A stretch of 64,000 nt of DNA, from NCBI RefSeq assembly GCF_020010905.1, contig NZ_JAGJBY010000001.1, positions 2,066,001 to 2,130,000 on the forward strand. The letters run 5' to 3'. The translations under genes were made by a program, and so were the position numbers. Below are positions 19,865-28,569 of the stretch, in pieces (position 1 is the first letter of the stretch; every line of letters begins with the position of its first letter). The notes below the pieces were generated by a model that worked only from the letters and a program-made list of their open reading frames with translations, was not told the DNA's origin and ran no database searches. Source of the stretch: Streptomyces acidiscabies. Lineage in GTDB: Bacteria > Actinomycetota > Actinomycetes > Streptomycetales > Streptomycetaceae.

Positions 19865-20950
19865 CTACTTCGGCGCAGTCCGCTGCGTAGAAGCAATCGG
19901 CGCAGCAGCCGCCACCTGCGGCGAATCCGCGTTCGCGAACACCGACGGCGCCGCAACCCCCGCCGAGGGATCCGGGGCCTCCTCCGTGCCCGCCACCGGT
20001 ACCCCGCCCACCATCCGGATGTCCGCCGCGTCGAAGGCGCGCTTGATGCGCCACCTCAGTTCCCGTTCCACCGTGAGTTTCTTGCCGGGCATCGTGCGAG
20101 CGGTCAGGTGTATGACCATCGAGTCCAGGAGGACGGAGTCGAGGCCCACGACGTCGATGGAGCTCCAGAGGAGTTCGTTCCAGGGCTCCTCCTTGCTCAT
20201 GCGTTCGGCTACGTCCGTGAGGGTGGACTTGACCCGGTCCAGGTCCTCCGTGGGCTTGACCGTGACGTCGACGCCCGCTGTGGCCCAGCCCTGCGAGAGG
20301 TTGCCGATGCGCTTGACCTCGCCGTTGCGGACGTACCAGATCTCACCGTCGGCGCCGCGCAGCTTGGTCACGCGGAGGCCCACCTCGATGACCTCGCCCG
20401 TCGCGACCCCGGCGTCGATCTGGTCGCCGACGCCGTACTGGTCCTCCAGGATCATGAACACGCCGGAGAGGAAGTCGGTGACCAGGTTCCGGGCGCCGAA
20501 ACCGATGGCGACACCGGCGACACCGGCGGAGGCGAGCAGCGGGGCCAGGTTGATCTGGAAGGTCGAGAGGACCATCAGGGCCGCCGTACCCAGGATCAGG
20601 AACGACGCGACCGAGCGCAGGACGGACCCGATGGCCTGGGAGCGCTGATGGCGGCGCTCGGCGTTGACCAGGAGCCCCCCGAGCGCCGTGCCGTCGACCG
20701 ACTCGACCGTACGGTTCATGCGGTCTATCAGCTTCGTGATCGCCCGCAGCACGAACTTCCGCAGGACCACCGCGACGACGACGATCAGCAGCACCCGCAG
20801 CCCGATCGCCAGCCACGTCGACCAGTTCTGCTCGACCCAGCTCGCGGCGTTGGTCGCGCTGTCCTGCGCGTCCTGGAACGTCGGCACGGTCACGGCGGGT
20901 GACATGGACGGCGACGGCGTAGGAGTCGGCGAGGCGGCGGACAGGGACAC
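19865..20950 (-). CDS. Small-conductance mechanosensitive channel, MscS family
   Basis: 361 residues. There is a Pro/Ser-rich N-terminus and hydrophobic helices at about residues 45-70 and 105-150. The pore helix is glycine/alanine-rich, ASAGVAGVAIGFGARNLVTDF, followed by the MscS beta domain (DQIDAGVATGEVIEVGLRVTKLR) and a C-terminal alpha/beta domain. It releases solutes under osmotic downshift. GTG at 20950 has GGAGG eight bases upstream and is preferred over TTG at 20971. The C-terminal ~45 residues are low-complexity. Confidence 0.92.
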   Translation of the reverse strand: MSLSAASPTPTPSPSMSPAVTVPTFQDAQDSATNAASWVEQNWSTWLAIGLRVLLIVVVAVVLRKFVLRAITKLIDRMNRTVESVDGTALGGLLVNAERRHQRSQAIGSVLRSVASFLILGTAALMVLSTFQINLAPLLASAGVAGVAIGFGARNLVTDFLSGVFMILEDQYGVGDQIDAGVATGEVIEVGLRVTKLRGADGEIWYVRNGEVKRIGNLSQGWATAGVDVTVKPTEDLDRVKSTLTDVAERMSKEEPWNELLWSSIDVVGLDSVLLDSMVIHLTARTMPGKKLTVERELRWRIKRAFDAADIRMVGGVPVAGTEEAPDPSAGVAAPSVFANADSPQVAAAAPIASTQRTAPK

Positions 20951-21244
20951 GGCGGGAACCTCCAGGAGCAACGGCGGCCCGCAGAGAGGTCACGAAAAGG
21001 TCACCGTACGGGCAGGCACACCACACTAACGGGGCATTGTGTGGAGGTCCGTCCGTGTGCCCCGACAGAGACCTGTCTCACCCGTGCTTGAAGGGGGCGT
21101 ACGGCGGCAAAACATGGGGTGTGGTCGAAAACACTCCCAGCCCGTTACCGGGAGATGGTGGCGCGTCCACCAGGCAAGAGGGGAGACTGACTACCAGATC
21201 GTCCCGGCGCGAGCCACGCGCCGCCGACGCCCAAGGAGGCATCC

Positions 21245-21781
21245 GTGCCGCATGTCCTGGTCCTCAACGCGTCGTACGAGCCCCTCGGCGTCGTACCGCT
21301 CCGCCGCGCGCTCGTCCTCGTCCTGGAGAACAAGGCAGTCTCCCTGGAGGATTCGGGCGCCTATCTGCACAGCGCGACCGTCACAGTCTCCGCGCCCAGC
21401 GTGGTCCGGCTCAAGCGATTCGTCAGAGTCCCTTACCGGGGGCCCGTCCCCTTGACCCGCCGCGCGCTGTTCGCGCGTGACGGGGGCCGGTGCATGTACT
21501 GCGGTGGCGTCGCAACCAGCGTCGACCACGTCATCCCGCGCAGCCGCGGGGGCCAGCACGCGTGGGACAACGTCGTCGCGTCCTGTCGCCGCTGCAACCA
21601 TACGAAGGCCGACCGCCACCTCACGGAGATCGGCTGGCGCCTGCGCCACAAACCCGCCCCACCCACCGGCCTGGCCTGGCGCATCATCGGGACCGGCCAT
21701 AGGGACCCGCGCTGGCTGCCGTACCTGCGGCCATATGGCGCGGACGACGCACTAGCCCGGATCGACGGCATATCGGCCTGA
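21245..21781 (+). CDS. HNH endonuclease family protein
   Basis: 178 residues starting with GTG behind a very strong AAGGAGG site. The nuclease core is ARDGGRCMYCGG, TSVDHVIPRSRGGQHAWDNV, ASCRRCNHTKAD: the DH of HNH, a conserved Asn and two CxxC pairs binding structural zinc. The N-terminal half ([20 protein letters not shown]) is the usual partner region of this widespread actinobacterial family. Specific substrate unknown. Followed by a strong terminator at 21801. Confidence 0.92.
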   Translation: MPHVLVLNASYEPLGVVPLRRALVLVLENKAVSLEDSGAYLHSATVTVSAPSVVRLKRFVRVPYRGPVPLTRRALFARDGGRCMYCGGVATSVDHVIPRSRGGQHAWDNVVASCRRCNHTKADRHLTEIGWRLRHKPAPPTGLAWRIIGTGHRDPRWLPYLRPYGADDALARIDGISA

Positions 21782-21800
21782 GATCCGGGCTTTCGCATAT

Positions 21801-21834
21801 CCGCCCCGGAAATCCCCTCGTGTTTCCGGGGCGG
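21801..21834 (+). terminator. Terminator hairpin after the HNH gene
   Basis: CCGCCCCGGAAA (21801-21812) and TTTCCGGGGCGG (21823-21834) are perfect 12 bp arms with a 10 nt loop, 19 bp past the HNH stop. It may also serve the minus-strand permease gene ending at 21932. Confidence 0.8.
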
Positions 21835-21931
21835 AGGCTGTGGATACGTACGGCGCTGTCGCCGCGACGCCGTGATCGGTGTACGGCGTCGGCGCGGACG
21901 TGAGCCGGGTTCTGTACGCGCTCCGGGAGGC

Positions 21932-23314
21932 TCACGCCTGCCGCAGTTCCCCCGGCCGTACCACCCTGCCGAGCAGGGGCAAGGATGTCGCTACCGCCAG
22001 CAGACACGTGCTGTACACCAGGAGCGGCACCAGCGGGGAGGCGTACGACATCCCCGTGCCGGGGCCTTCCGTGACGGCGGCGTAGCAGAGGCCGACCACC
22101 ATGCCGCCGCCGCCCGCGAACAGCACCGCAGGAGCCAAGGGCAGGGCCGTCTCCAGCAGCAGCGCCCGTACGAGCACTGCGCGCGGTACCCCTGCGGCGA
22201 CCTGCGCGGCCAGCCCGCGCCGCCGGTTCGCGATCGACTCACCGGCACCCGCGGCGAGCCCGGACAGGGTGATGAACAGGGCCAGGGTGATGGCGGCGGC
22301 AGCGAGGTCGAACCCCGCGATGTAGAAGTCGGGGCCCATCGCGGTCGCTTGCAGGTTGCGCACGAACACCGCGCGGACCCCGACGTATCCCGTCCCCACG
22401 ACCGTCACCAGCAGCACCGCCGCATGCGTACGGGCCGCCGCCCACGGGTCGTCCCGCAGGCGCTCCGCCGCGATGAGTACGGCGGCCGACCGGGCCCGGG
22501 GTGCGAGCACCCGCCCCGCGAGCCGGGCGAGCGCTCCCGCGATCGCTACGGCTCCGATGCCGACGATCACGACCAGCGCCACCAGGAGCAGGGGCAGCAG
22601 CACCAGGCCGACCTTCATGACGAGCACCATGAACACGAGGAGGAGTACACCGACGACCGACCCGGCCACGACCGCCCAGGCCCCCCGACCCACCTGCGGC
22701 CGAGCCCTCCGCACCCACCCCAACGGCGACGCGACGACATGCCGCAACGCCAGCATCCCCGCCCCGGCACCGAGCACCGGCACCACGACGGCGACGGTGG
22801 CGATCCCGCCCCACGTATAGAGGCTCGCCCCCTTCCAGATGCTCGCCAGCACCCCCACGGACCCCGCACTGACGACCCCGGCGCCGAGCAGGCACGCCGG
22901 CCCCGTCTCCAGCGCCGCGATCCTCCGCACCTGCCCCGCCCCGGCCCCCGCGAGCCGCAGCCCGGCCAGCCGCCGGTCCCGGTGCACGGCGCCGATGCGG
23001 GCGCACTGGCCGAGGAAGGCGAGGACGGGTACGAGGAGGAGGACGAGGGCGAAGACGATCCCCTGCCGCTCGCCCGGACCGTTGAACAGCCCGGCGGCGT
23101 ACGGGACTTGGTGGTACCCCCGGAGCGAGGACAGCGCGGCGGCGACCTGCCCGAGCCCGGTGGCGAGCCCGGCACCGAGAGCGGTGAGCCCGACCCGCCA
23201 CCACTCACGCCGGTCGGAGCCGCGAAGGAGGGCCCAGGAGAGGCGGAGGTCACTCGCGAGGGCGTTCATCGCGGAGGTGCCCGGCGTGGAGGTACCCGGC
23301 GTCGAGGTGCTCAC
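21932..23314 (-). CDS. ABC transporter permease, FtsX/MacB-like
   Basis: 460 residues with about eight to ten hydrophobic helices in two blocks and a GESIANRRRGLAAQVAAGVPR cytosolic loop typical of FtsX-like permeases. The GTG start at 23314 overlaps the ATPase stop by 4 bp; a later ATG at 23269 would remove the repetitive TSTPGTSTPGTS leader. It should form an exporter with the adjacent ATPase. Substrate unknown; PadR-controlled pairs of this kind often export antimicrobials or lipids. Confidence 0.88.
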   Translation of the reverse strand: MSTSTPGTSTPGTSAMNALASDLRLSWALLRGSDRREWWRVGLTALGAGLATGLGQVAAALSSLRGYHQVPYAAGLFNGPGERQGIVFALVLLLVPVLAFLGQCARIGAVHRDRRLAGLRLAGAGAGQVRRIAALETGPACLLGAGVVSAGSVGVLASIWKGASLYTWGGIATVAVVVPVLGAGAGMLALRHVVASPLGWVRRARPQVGRGAWAVVAGSVVGVLLLVFMVLVMKVGLVLLPLLLVALVVIVGIGAVAIAGALARLAGRVLAPRARSAAVLIAAERLRDDPWAAARTHAAVLLVTVVGTGYVGVRAVFVRNLQATAMGPDFYIAGFDLAAAAITLALFITLSGLAAGAGESIANRRRGLAAQVAAGVPRAVLVRALLLETALPLAPAVLFAGGGGMVVGLCYAAVTEGPGTGMSYASPLVPLLVYSTCLLAVATSLPLLGRVVRPGELRQA

Positions 23315-23994
23315 GCCGTCACCCCCGCCGCCACGACCGCCCCGTCCGTCATCCGTACCTCTCGGTCCGCGTACGCCGCGACCTGCGCGTCATGCGTGAC
23401 GAGGAGGACGGCCGTGCCGTTCTCGCGGGCCGTGAGGGTCAGTGCCGTCATGACCTGTTCGCCGGTGAGGGAGTCGAGGGCGCCGGTGGGTTCGTCGGCG
23501 AAGACGATACGGGGGCCCGTGATCAACGCCCGCGCCAGCGCGACGCGTTGGTTCTGGCCGCCGCTCATCTCCCCCGGCCGCAGGGCCTCTTGGCCCAGCA
23601 CCCCGAACCGCTCCAGCCACTCCCGCGCCTCGGACCAGGCGCTGTCCCGGCGCCGCCCGGCGAGCAGCAGCGGCAGCGCGACATTGTCCAGCGCCGTCAA
23701 CTCCGGGATGAGCTGGCCGAATTGGAAGACGATGCCGAACTCGGTACGCCGCAGCTCGCTCAACTCCCGTTCGCCGAGCCCGTCCAGCGCCTTCCCGGCG
23801 TACACGACCGACCCCCGGTCGGGCCGCACGATGCCCGAAAGGCAGTGCAGCAACGTCGACTTGCCGCTCCCGCTGGCCCCCGTGACCGCGAGGACCTCGC
23901 CCGCGGCCAGCTCCAGCGAGGCGTCCCGCAGGGCGGGTGTCGCACCGTACGTCTTGCCCAGCCCGAGCCCCGACAGAAGCGCAGTGTCCGTCAT
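23311..23994 (-). CDS. ABC transporter ATP-binding protein (MacB/LolD-like)
   Basis: 227 residues. Walker A is GASGSGKST, the Q-loop region VFQFGQLIPELTALDNV, signature MSGGQNQR, Walker B IVFADEPTGALD and H-loop THDAQ. ATG at 23994 overlaps the PadR stop (ATGA) and gives MTDTALLSGLGLGKTYGATP. It drives the FtsX-like permease encoded just downstream. Confidence 0.95.
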   Translation of the reverse strand: MTDTALLSGLGLGKTYGATPALRDASLELAAGEVLAVTGASGSGKSTLLHCLSGIVRPDRGSVVYAGKALDGLGERELSELRRTEFGIVFQFGQLIPELTALDNVALPLLLAGRRRDSAWSEAREWLERFGVLGQEALRPGEMSGGQNQRVALARALITGPRIVFADEPTGALDSLTGEQVMTALTLTARENGTAVLLVTHDAQVAAYADREVRMTDGAVVAAGVTA

Positions 23995-24524
23995 CCGGCA
24001 TCGACCTCCTCGGTGAGTGTGGTGAGCCGGGCCCCCGTGGTGGTCATCCAACGGAGGTCGGCGTCAAGGTGGTTGAGGGCGTAGTCCGCGGACAGCACGG
24101 TCGCGAGGTCCGCACTCCGCCCCGTCTTCACGGCGGTGAGTTCCCGCATCCGGCCCATGTGCGCGGCGCGTTGAGCGGTGAGGTACGCGCCGGCGTCCCC
24201 GCCGCTGAGGATCGCGACGACGACTTTCGCGAAGATCTCGTTGGCGACGAAGGGGGCGGGCGGGGCGACCTCGGCGGCCCACTCGGTGAGTTCCGCGGCC
24301 CCCTTCTCGGTGACCCGGTACATCGTCCGCTCCGGCCCCCCGTCGGACCCGGTCCCCTCGACCTCCGCGAGCCCGTCCCGCACGAGCCGCTGCAACGTCG
24401 TATACACCTGCCCGTACGCCAGCGGCCGGGCCTGCGGGAACCGCTCGTCGTGGCGCCGCTTCAGGTCGTAGCCGTGGCTGGGGCCGGTGGCGAGCAGGCC
24501 GAGGAGGATGTGGCGGGTGCTCAT
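23991..24524 (-). CDS. PadR-family transcriptional regulator
   Basis: 177 residues. The N-terminal winged helix begins MSTRHILLGLLATGPSHGYDLKRR and includes LAYGQVYTTLQRLVRDGLAE, then the RTMYRVTEKGAAEL wing; the C-terminal part is a dimerisation helix set. It is first gene of a three-gene unit with overlapping starts and should repress its own operon until the exported compound or an inducer binds. A candidate operator lies just upstream of its start. Confidence 0.93.
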   Translation of the reverse strand: MSTRHILLGLLATGPSHGYDLKRRHDERFPQARPLAYGQVYTTLQRLVRDGLAEVEGTGSDGGPERTMYRVTEKGAAELTEWAAEVAPPAPFVANEIFAKVVVAILSGGDAGAYLTAQRAAHMGRMRELTAVKTGRSADLATVLSADYALNHLDADLRWMTTTGARLTTLTEEVDAG

Positions 24525-24530
24525 GGGGAG

Positions 24531-24555
24531 CAGTATGCACTACGTATATGTACTG
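24531..24555 (-). promoter_or_regulatory. Candidate PadR operator/promoter region
   Basis: An imperfect inverted repeat with outer arms CAGTA (24531-24535) and TACTG (24551-24555) flanks ACTACGTATATG in an A/T-rich patch, 7 bp before the PadR start. Its position, and the rarity of such sequence here, suggest the -10 region and operator of the PadR-ABC operon. Confidence 0.45.
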
Positions 24556-24577
24556 AGTGAATAGCTGGCCGGGAACA

Positions 24578-24599
24578 AGCCCTCACCGGGGTGAGGGCT
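24578..24599 (-). terminator. Hairpin after the methyltransferase gene
   Basis: AGCCCTCAC (24578-24586) and GTGAGGGCT (24591-24599) form a perfect 9 bp stem with a 4 nt loop, 7 bp beyond the stop of the minus-strand methyltransferase. Confidence 0.75.
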
Positions 24600-24606
24600 G
24601 GGCCGG

Positions 24607-25188
24607 TCAGGAGGGGACGGTGCCCACCAGGACGAACTCGTTGTACGGGAAGACCTTGCCGACCGGGCGGGCGAAGGGGAAGGAGTAGGCGCGGGTCACG
24701 GTCACGCCCGCTGTTTCCGCGTGTTCGCGCAGGCCGGTGAGGTCGACGAAGCGGACGTGGGTGGCGTCCGTCTTGTAGCCCGCTTCCTGGGGGGTGATGA
24801 GGACGACCTTGCCGCCCGGTTTGATCAGGGGAAGGTACTCGGCGAGGATCTTGACGCCCAGGTCCGCGTCCATGTGTTCCAGGACGTGTGCGCACAGGAG
24901 GCTGTCGAAGGAGCCCGGGGGCTCGTCGAGTTCGTCGGGGGTGTACGCCGTCAGGCCGCGTTCCCGGCAGGTGGCGACCGAGTGGGGGTTGTGGTCGACG
25001 CCGACGCTCTCCGGAGAGCAGTTCAGGAGGTTCCGGCCGAGGCCGCAGCCGACGTCCAGGACTCTGCCCATGTGGAGGCGGCGGAGGTTCCAGCGGTACG
25101 GGGCCTGGGTGGGGAGGAAGCGTTTGAGGCCGGACGTTTCCAGGCGGGTGAGGCGGCTGGTGTAGTCGGAGGAGCGCGTGTCGGGCAT
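24607..25188 (-). CDS. Class I SAM-dependent methyltransferase
   Basis: 193 residues. Motif I is GRVLDVGCGLGRNLLN, then VGVDHNPHSV, the CAHVLEHMDADLGV motif IV region and LIKPGGKVVLITPQE. This is the Methyltransf_11/UbiE-like pattern. The start ATG at 25188 gives MPDTRSSDYTSRLTRLETSG; upstream codons are open but poorly conserved in character. Substrate cannot be predicted; there is no linked pathway. Confidence 0.88.
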   Translation of the reverse strand: MPDTRSSDYTSRLTRLETSGLKRFLPTQAPYRWNLRRLHMGRVLDVGCGLGRNLLNCSPESVGVDHNPHSVATCRERGLTAYTPDELDEPPGSFDSLLCAHVLEHMDADLGVKILAEYLPLIKPGGKVVLITPQEAGYKTDATHVRFVDLTGLREHAETAGVTVTRAYSFPFARPVGKVFPYNEFVLVGTVPS

Positions 25189-25679
25189 GAGCGACCGTCG
25201 TTCTCTCGCGGAGGCCGTGCAGGGGTGAGGACGGGCCACCGGGTGACTGGATGGCTGAAAATAAGTAGGTGAATCATAAGATCTTCTCGCTAAAAGGGAA
25301 GCGGGGTCTCCGCAATGTTTTGGTGAGGAAGCGGTGACCGTGACGCCGGTTGCCGGTCGGGGTGCTGGTGGAGACGCGGGTGGAGCCATCCCCGGGGTCG
25401 AGCAGAAGCCGCGTGAACGCTGCGCCGAGCGGGTGAGTCGTGGCTTCCGGTGGGGGGTGTGCTCGGGTCGGATCTTGTGGGGACTGTTGTGCGCAGCGCT
25501 GAGGGGGTTCTCAACTCGTCGCGGCTTGGGCCTTGTTGGCGCTCGTCATCGACAGTCCTGCGGGCGAAGACCTCGCGGTTCTTGCGGGGCTGGCGGCGGA
25601 GGCGTTGAAGGGGCGGCGGGTTGCGGGGAAGGCGGTGTTGGAGGTCGGGGGGTGAGGGGCTTGCCCTCGCCCTCGCCGT
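25189..25679. other. 491 bp region with no clear intact gene; A/T-rich promoter patch
   Basis: Bases 25240-25330 are A/T-rich and probably contain the promoter of the methyltransferase. A plus-strand open frame from 25334 has poor codon character and no homology I recognise. The only gene-like signal is the short fragment listed at 25503-25655. Confidence 0.5.
25503..25655 (+). pseudogene. Possible 3' remnant of a gene, resembling an oxidoreductase C-terminus
   Basis: Directly after an in-frame TGA (25500-25502), 50 codons are open with strong third-position GC and end at TGA 25653-25655. The product ends LAAEALKGRRVAGKAVLEVGG, which looks like the ...GKxVL... end of medium-chain quinone oxidoreductases. 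There is no good start or ribosome site. It may be a decayed fragment or a chance frame. Confidence 0.25.
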
Positions 25680-26078
25680 TCAGTTCGGGAGTTTCCACTC
25701 TGCCCAGACCGTTTTGCCGATGCCGTCGCGGGGGCCGTGGCCCCAGTCGTGGCAGAGGGCGTTGACCAAGGTGAGGCCCCTGCCGAACTGTTCCGTGGGG
25801 ATTGCTTCGCGGGGGGACGGGATGCGTTCCGCGCGGGGGTCGCTGACCTCCAGGCGGAGGGTGGTGTCGGTGGTGCAGAGGCGGATGTGGATCAGGCGGT
25901 CGCGGAGGCTGCCGTGGAGGATGGCGTTGGTGGTGAGCTCGCTGGTGACGAGGGCGACGTCGCCCGCGAGGGTGGGGTGGCCCCAGTCGATGGTGAGCTG
26001 GGCGGTTCGGGTGCGGGCGCGGGTGACGTTGTGGGGGGTGGGGGTGTAGGTGCGTTCGTCTTCGTGGTGGGTGGGCAT
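25680..26078 (-). CDS. AbaA/RsbW-like ATP-binding (HATPase_c_2) regulatory protein
   Basis: 132 residues of a GHKL ATPase fold. ALVTSELTTNAILHGS is the N box, RLEVSDPRAERI the G1 region and GRGLTLVNALCHDWG the G2 region. Such single-domain proteins are anti-sigma-like kinases or ATP-binding regulators. ATG at 26078 has GGGAGG upstream. It is divergent from an XRE regulator and is one member of a WhiJ-like three-gene module. Confidence 0.88.
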   Translation of the reverse strand: MPTHHEDERTYTPTPHNVTRARTRTAQLTIDWGHPTLAGDVALVTSELTTNAILHGSLRDRLIHIRLCTTDTTLRLEVSDPRAERIPSPREAIPTEQFGRGLTLVNALCHDWGHGPRDGIGKTVWAEWKLPN

Positions 26079-26149
26079 GGAGGGCCTCCCTTGCGTGAGC
26101 GGTGGGGCACTGAAGGTAGCGAGGGTTCCGATACTGCGGCAATCGGTTC

Positions 26150-26165
26150 GGGGAAGTTCTTCCCC
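26150..26165. promoter_or_regulatory. Palindrome between the ATPase and XRE genes
   Basis: GGGGAAGTTCTTCCCC is a palindrome with perfect 7 bp arms (GGGGAAG/CTTCCCC) and a TT centre, in the divergent intergenic region. It is a plausible binding site for the adjacent helix-turn-helix regulator. Confidence 0.5.
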
Positions 26166-26216
26166 AAATTGGTGAACTAGTCGACCTGAGTGGCGAACTG
26201 GGTACACACTGTGCTC

Positions 26217-27098
26217 GTGAAGCGATCAACGCAGCCTGATGGCAATCGGACGTCAACTGTCTTGGGACGCAAGCTCGGTGGGGAGTTGCTGCGGCTGCGC
26301 ATCGCTGCGGGCAGGACTCAGACGCAGGCTGCCGAGTCCATCAACGCGACCGGCACGAAGATCGTGAAGATGGAGCAGGGCTGGGTGCCCATGCGGGACC
26401 CGGACATTCGGGTGCTGTGTGAGGGGTACGGGTTGGAGGACGCCGAAGTCCTGGCCAGGCTGCTCGCGCTGGCGAAGCTGGACCGAGAACGCCGGAAGGC
26501 CAAGGGGTGGTGGCTGAACGCCTCCGTCGGCAAGGGCCTGGTCGACTTCGTTTCGCTGGAGGACAGCGCCACCCGTATTCGTAACTGGCAGGTCACGCTG
26601 ATTCCGGGGTTGTTGCAGACCGCCTCGTACACGCGGGCGATGGCTGTGGCCAACCCCGCTTGGGAAGACCCCAATGAGATCGAGACTGACGTCGAGGTCA
26701 AGCAGAAGCGTCAGAGGCGCCTGATGGGTGAGAACCCGGTTCATCTCCATGTGGTGATCTGGGAAGGCGCGTTGCGGCAGCAGATCGGTGGACCCAACGT
26801 CATGCGGGGTCAGATGGAACGCCTGCTGGAGGTCTCGGAGTATCCCAACGTCCGGCTTCAGGTGCTGCCGTTCCGGACCGGCGCCCACCCGGCTACCGCC
26901 GGTCCGTTCTGCATCCTCTCGTACGCAGAGGCAGGAGCGCTCGATGTGGTGGAGAGTGACACCCACAACGACATGATGTGGGTGGAGAACGATGAGGAGT
27001 GCGCGTACTTCGGCGAGGTGTTCGACCGGCTCGCTCGGCTTAGCCTGGCTCCCAAAGACTCCACCATGCTCATCGACAGCCTGTACAAGGAAAGCTAA
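26217..27098 (+). CDS. WhiJ-like XRE regulator with DUF5753 domain
   Basis: 293 residues. An N-terminal helix-turn-helix (LGGELLRLRIAAGRTQTQAA...INATGTKIVKMEQG) is followed by a long DUF5753 region with LIPGLLQTASYTRAM, RQRRLMGENPVHLHVVIWEG and VLPFRTGAHPA, all family hallmarks. GTG 26217 is chosen because it gives the usual short basic leader; two more GTG/TTG codons lie just upstream. The DUF397 gene follows 2 bp after the stop. Homologues such as WhiJ control timing of development in Streptomyces; the target here is unknown. Confidence 0.9.
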   Translation: MKRSTQPDGNRTSTVLGRKLGGELLRLRIAAGRTQTQAAESINATGTKIVKMEQGWVPMRDPDIRVLCEGYGLEDAEVLARLLALAKLDRERRKAKGWWLNASVGKGLVDFVSLEDSATRIRNWQVTLIPGLLQTASYTRAMAVANPAWEDPNEIETDVEVKQKRQRRLMGENPVHLHVVIWEGALRQQIGGPNVMRGQMERLLEVSEYPNVRLQVLPFRTGAHPATAGPFCILSYAEAGALDVVESDTHNDMMWVENDEECAYFGEVFDRLARLSLAPKDSTMLIDSLYKES

Positions 27099-27100
27099 CC

Positions 27101-27280
27101 GTGCCTGAGTTCCAGTTTGTGAAGTCCAGCTACTCCGGTCAGTTGCAGGAGTGCGTCGAGGTCGCTCGCAACATCCCCCACACCATCGCCGTACGCGACT
27201 CCAAAGCCCCCACCGGCCCCCACCTCCTCCTCACCCCCACCACCTGGCACGCCTTCATCCACTCCCCCTGGACACGCTGA
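27101..27280 (+). CDS. DUF397 small protein
   Basis: 59 residues, GTG start 2 bp after the XRE stop. Conserved core FVKSSYSGQLQECVEVA, then IAVRDSKAPTGPHLLLTP and TWHAFI: the DUF397 pattern. Partners WhiJ-like regulators genetically, where it is thought to modulate the regulator. Its last 26 bp overlap the 3' end of the opposite-strand gene at 27255. Confidence 0.9.
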   Translation: MPEFQFVKSSYSGQLQECVEVARNIPHTIAVRDSKAPTGPHLLLTPTTWHAFIHSPWTR

Positions 27281-27980
27281 TCGCCACCGAACCCCCCACC
27301 CCGAACTCCCGCAGCGAGTTCACGACCAACTCCGTGACCCACGCCGCCGCATCCGGCGTCCACTCGGGCGCGGACGCGGTGAACGTCGTCTCGGCAGCCC
27401 TCGCAGGCAACCCGCGTTGATCCACGCGCAGTTGCCCGATGGACCGCTGCGCGGCATGCGTGAGTACCTCGACCGGACCGAACTCCGATCCCGCCGCGAT
27501 CCTCACCGTGATGCCGGTCCTGGCCTCCGGCGACGAGAGGGCGTACCAATCCGCGTCCATCCGGAGGTCAAGCGCGGTGTTGGGCGCGAGCCCTAGGGGG
27601 ACGTGAGCGCTCAACGCGTTGAAAGTCACGTCCCCCACCCGGTGCAGGGAGTCGGTCATGACCCGCGTCATGGGGAGGATCGGGACGTGCTGCCGGGCCA
27701 TCCCCGCCGTGGGGTACACCGTCAGCCACGCCAGCCGACGGTTCCGGCCGTCCTGCGACCAGTCGTTCCCCGCATCGGCATGCCCCCAGCGAGCGCCCGC
27801 GAGATCGCTCAGGCCACCGAAGAACGCGCTGCTCCACCCGTACGCGGCGGCCCGTTTGATGACGAGGCTGAAGAGGTCCTCGTCGAGATCGTGGTCCGCG
27901 CTGACCTGATCGATCCAGGCGTGCCGCCGGAACACGCCGTGGATCTCGACGGTCATCGCGAGGCTCGCGTCGTGTTCCAT
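27255..27980 (-). CDS. Protein of unknown function
   Basis: 241 residues, no signal or membrane segment. ATG at 27980 has GGAGGACACG directly upstream. Visible features are YGWSSAFFGGLSDLAGARWG, NRRLAWLTVYPTAGMARQHV and a C-terminal WVTELVVNSLREFGVGGSVA. The last resembles an N-box-like helix of GHKL proteins, but no ATP-binding G motifs follow. Overlaps DUF397 tail to tail. I do not recognise the family. Confidence 0.7.
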   Translation of the reverse strand: MEHDASLAMTVEIHGVFRRHAWIDQVSADHDLDEDLFSLVIKRAAAYGWSSAFFGGLSDLAGARWGHADAGNDWSQDGRNRRLAWLTVYPTAGMARQHVPILPMTRVMTDSLHRVGDVTFNALSAHVPLGLAPNTALDLRMDADWYALSSPEARTGITVRIAAGSEFGPVEVLTHAAQRSIGQLRVDQRGLPARAAETTFTASAPEWTPDAAAWVTELVVNSLREFGVGGSVAISVSRGSG

Positions 27981-28035
27981 CGTGTCCTCCGCTAATCCAG
28001 TTGCCCCCTCCAACCCCGCCCGATAAAACGCTCAC

Positions 28036-28569
28036 ATGCTCACAGGCGTCACCATCGGGCTCCGAGCCCGGCAAGAGGACGATTTCCCCACCCTCCGTAC
28101 CGAGCTCTTCAACGACGTGGCCAACGCCGCCCGCGCGGACAACGCACCCTGGCGGCCCTTCAGCCCCGAGTCCAAGGACGCCCGCCTCGTCGAGGACGAG
28201 GGGGACGAGGACCGAGTCCCCTTCTCCGTCGTCGAGTTGGCGGGCGGCACCCTCATCGGCGTCGCCAGCCTCTGGGGCATCGACACCCACAACCGTGCCG
28301 CCCACATCGGCCTCAACCTGCTCCCGGCAGCCCGCGGCAAGGGCTACGGCACGGACGTCGTCGCCACCCTCTGCCAGTACGCCTTCGTCGTCCGCAGCCT
28401 CTACCGCCTCCAGATCGAGACCCTCGCGGACAACACGGCGATGCTCACCGCCGCCGAACGCAACGGCTTCGTACGCGAGGGCGTTCTCAAGTCCTCGGCG
28501 TGGGTGATGGGCGAGTTCGTGGACGAGGTGATCCTCGGGCTCCTCGTCGACGACTGGAAGAAACGCTAG
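28036..28569 (+). CDS. GNAT acetyltransferase, RimJ/RimL type
   Basis: 177 residues. It begins MLTGVTIGLRARQEDDFPTL and contains HIGLNLLPAARGKGYGTDVV, the acetyl-CoA loop R-G-K-G-Y-G, followed by YRLQIETLADNTAMLTAAER...GFVREGVLK, characteristic of N-terminal/amino-sugar acetyltransferases of the RimJ/RimL group. No Shine-Dalgarno is seen; GATAAA about ten bases upstream could be the -10 of a leaderless transcript. Its end overlaps the converging NB-ARC gene by 4 bp. Confidence 0.9.
   Translation: MLTGVTIGLRARQEDDFPTLRTELFNDVANAARADNAPWRPFSPESKDARLVEDEGDEDRVPFSVVELAGGTLIGVASLWGIDTHNRAAHIGLNLLPAARGKGYGTDVVATLCQYAFVVRSLYRLQIETLADNTAMLTAAERNGFVREGVLKSSAWVMGEFVDEVILGLLVDDWKKR

Noticed and set aside
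25546..26256. 236-codon minus-strand frame over the first ATPase gene
   Set aside because: A shifted frame of the GHKL ATPase gene with His/Pro/Arg-rich product; the true frame shows N and G boxes.
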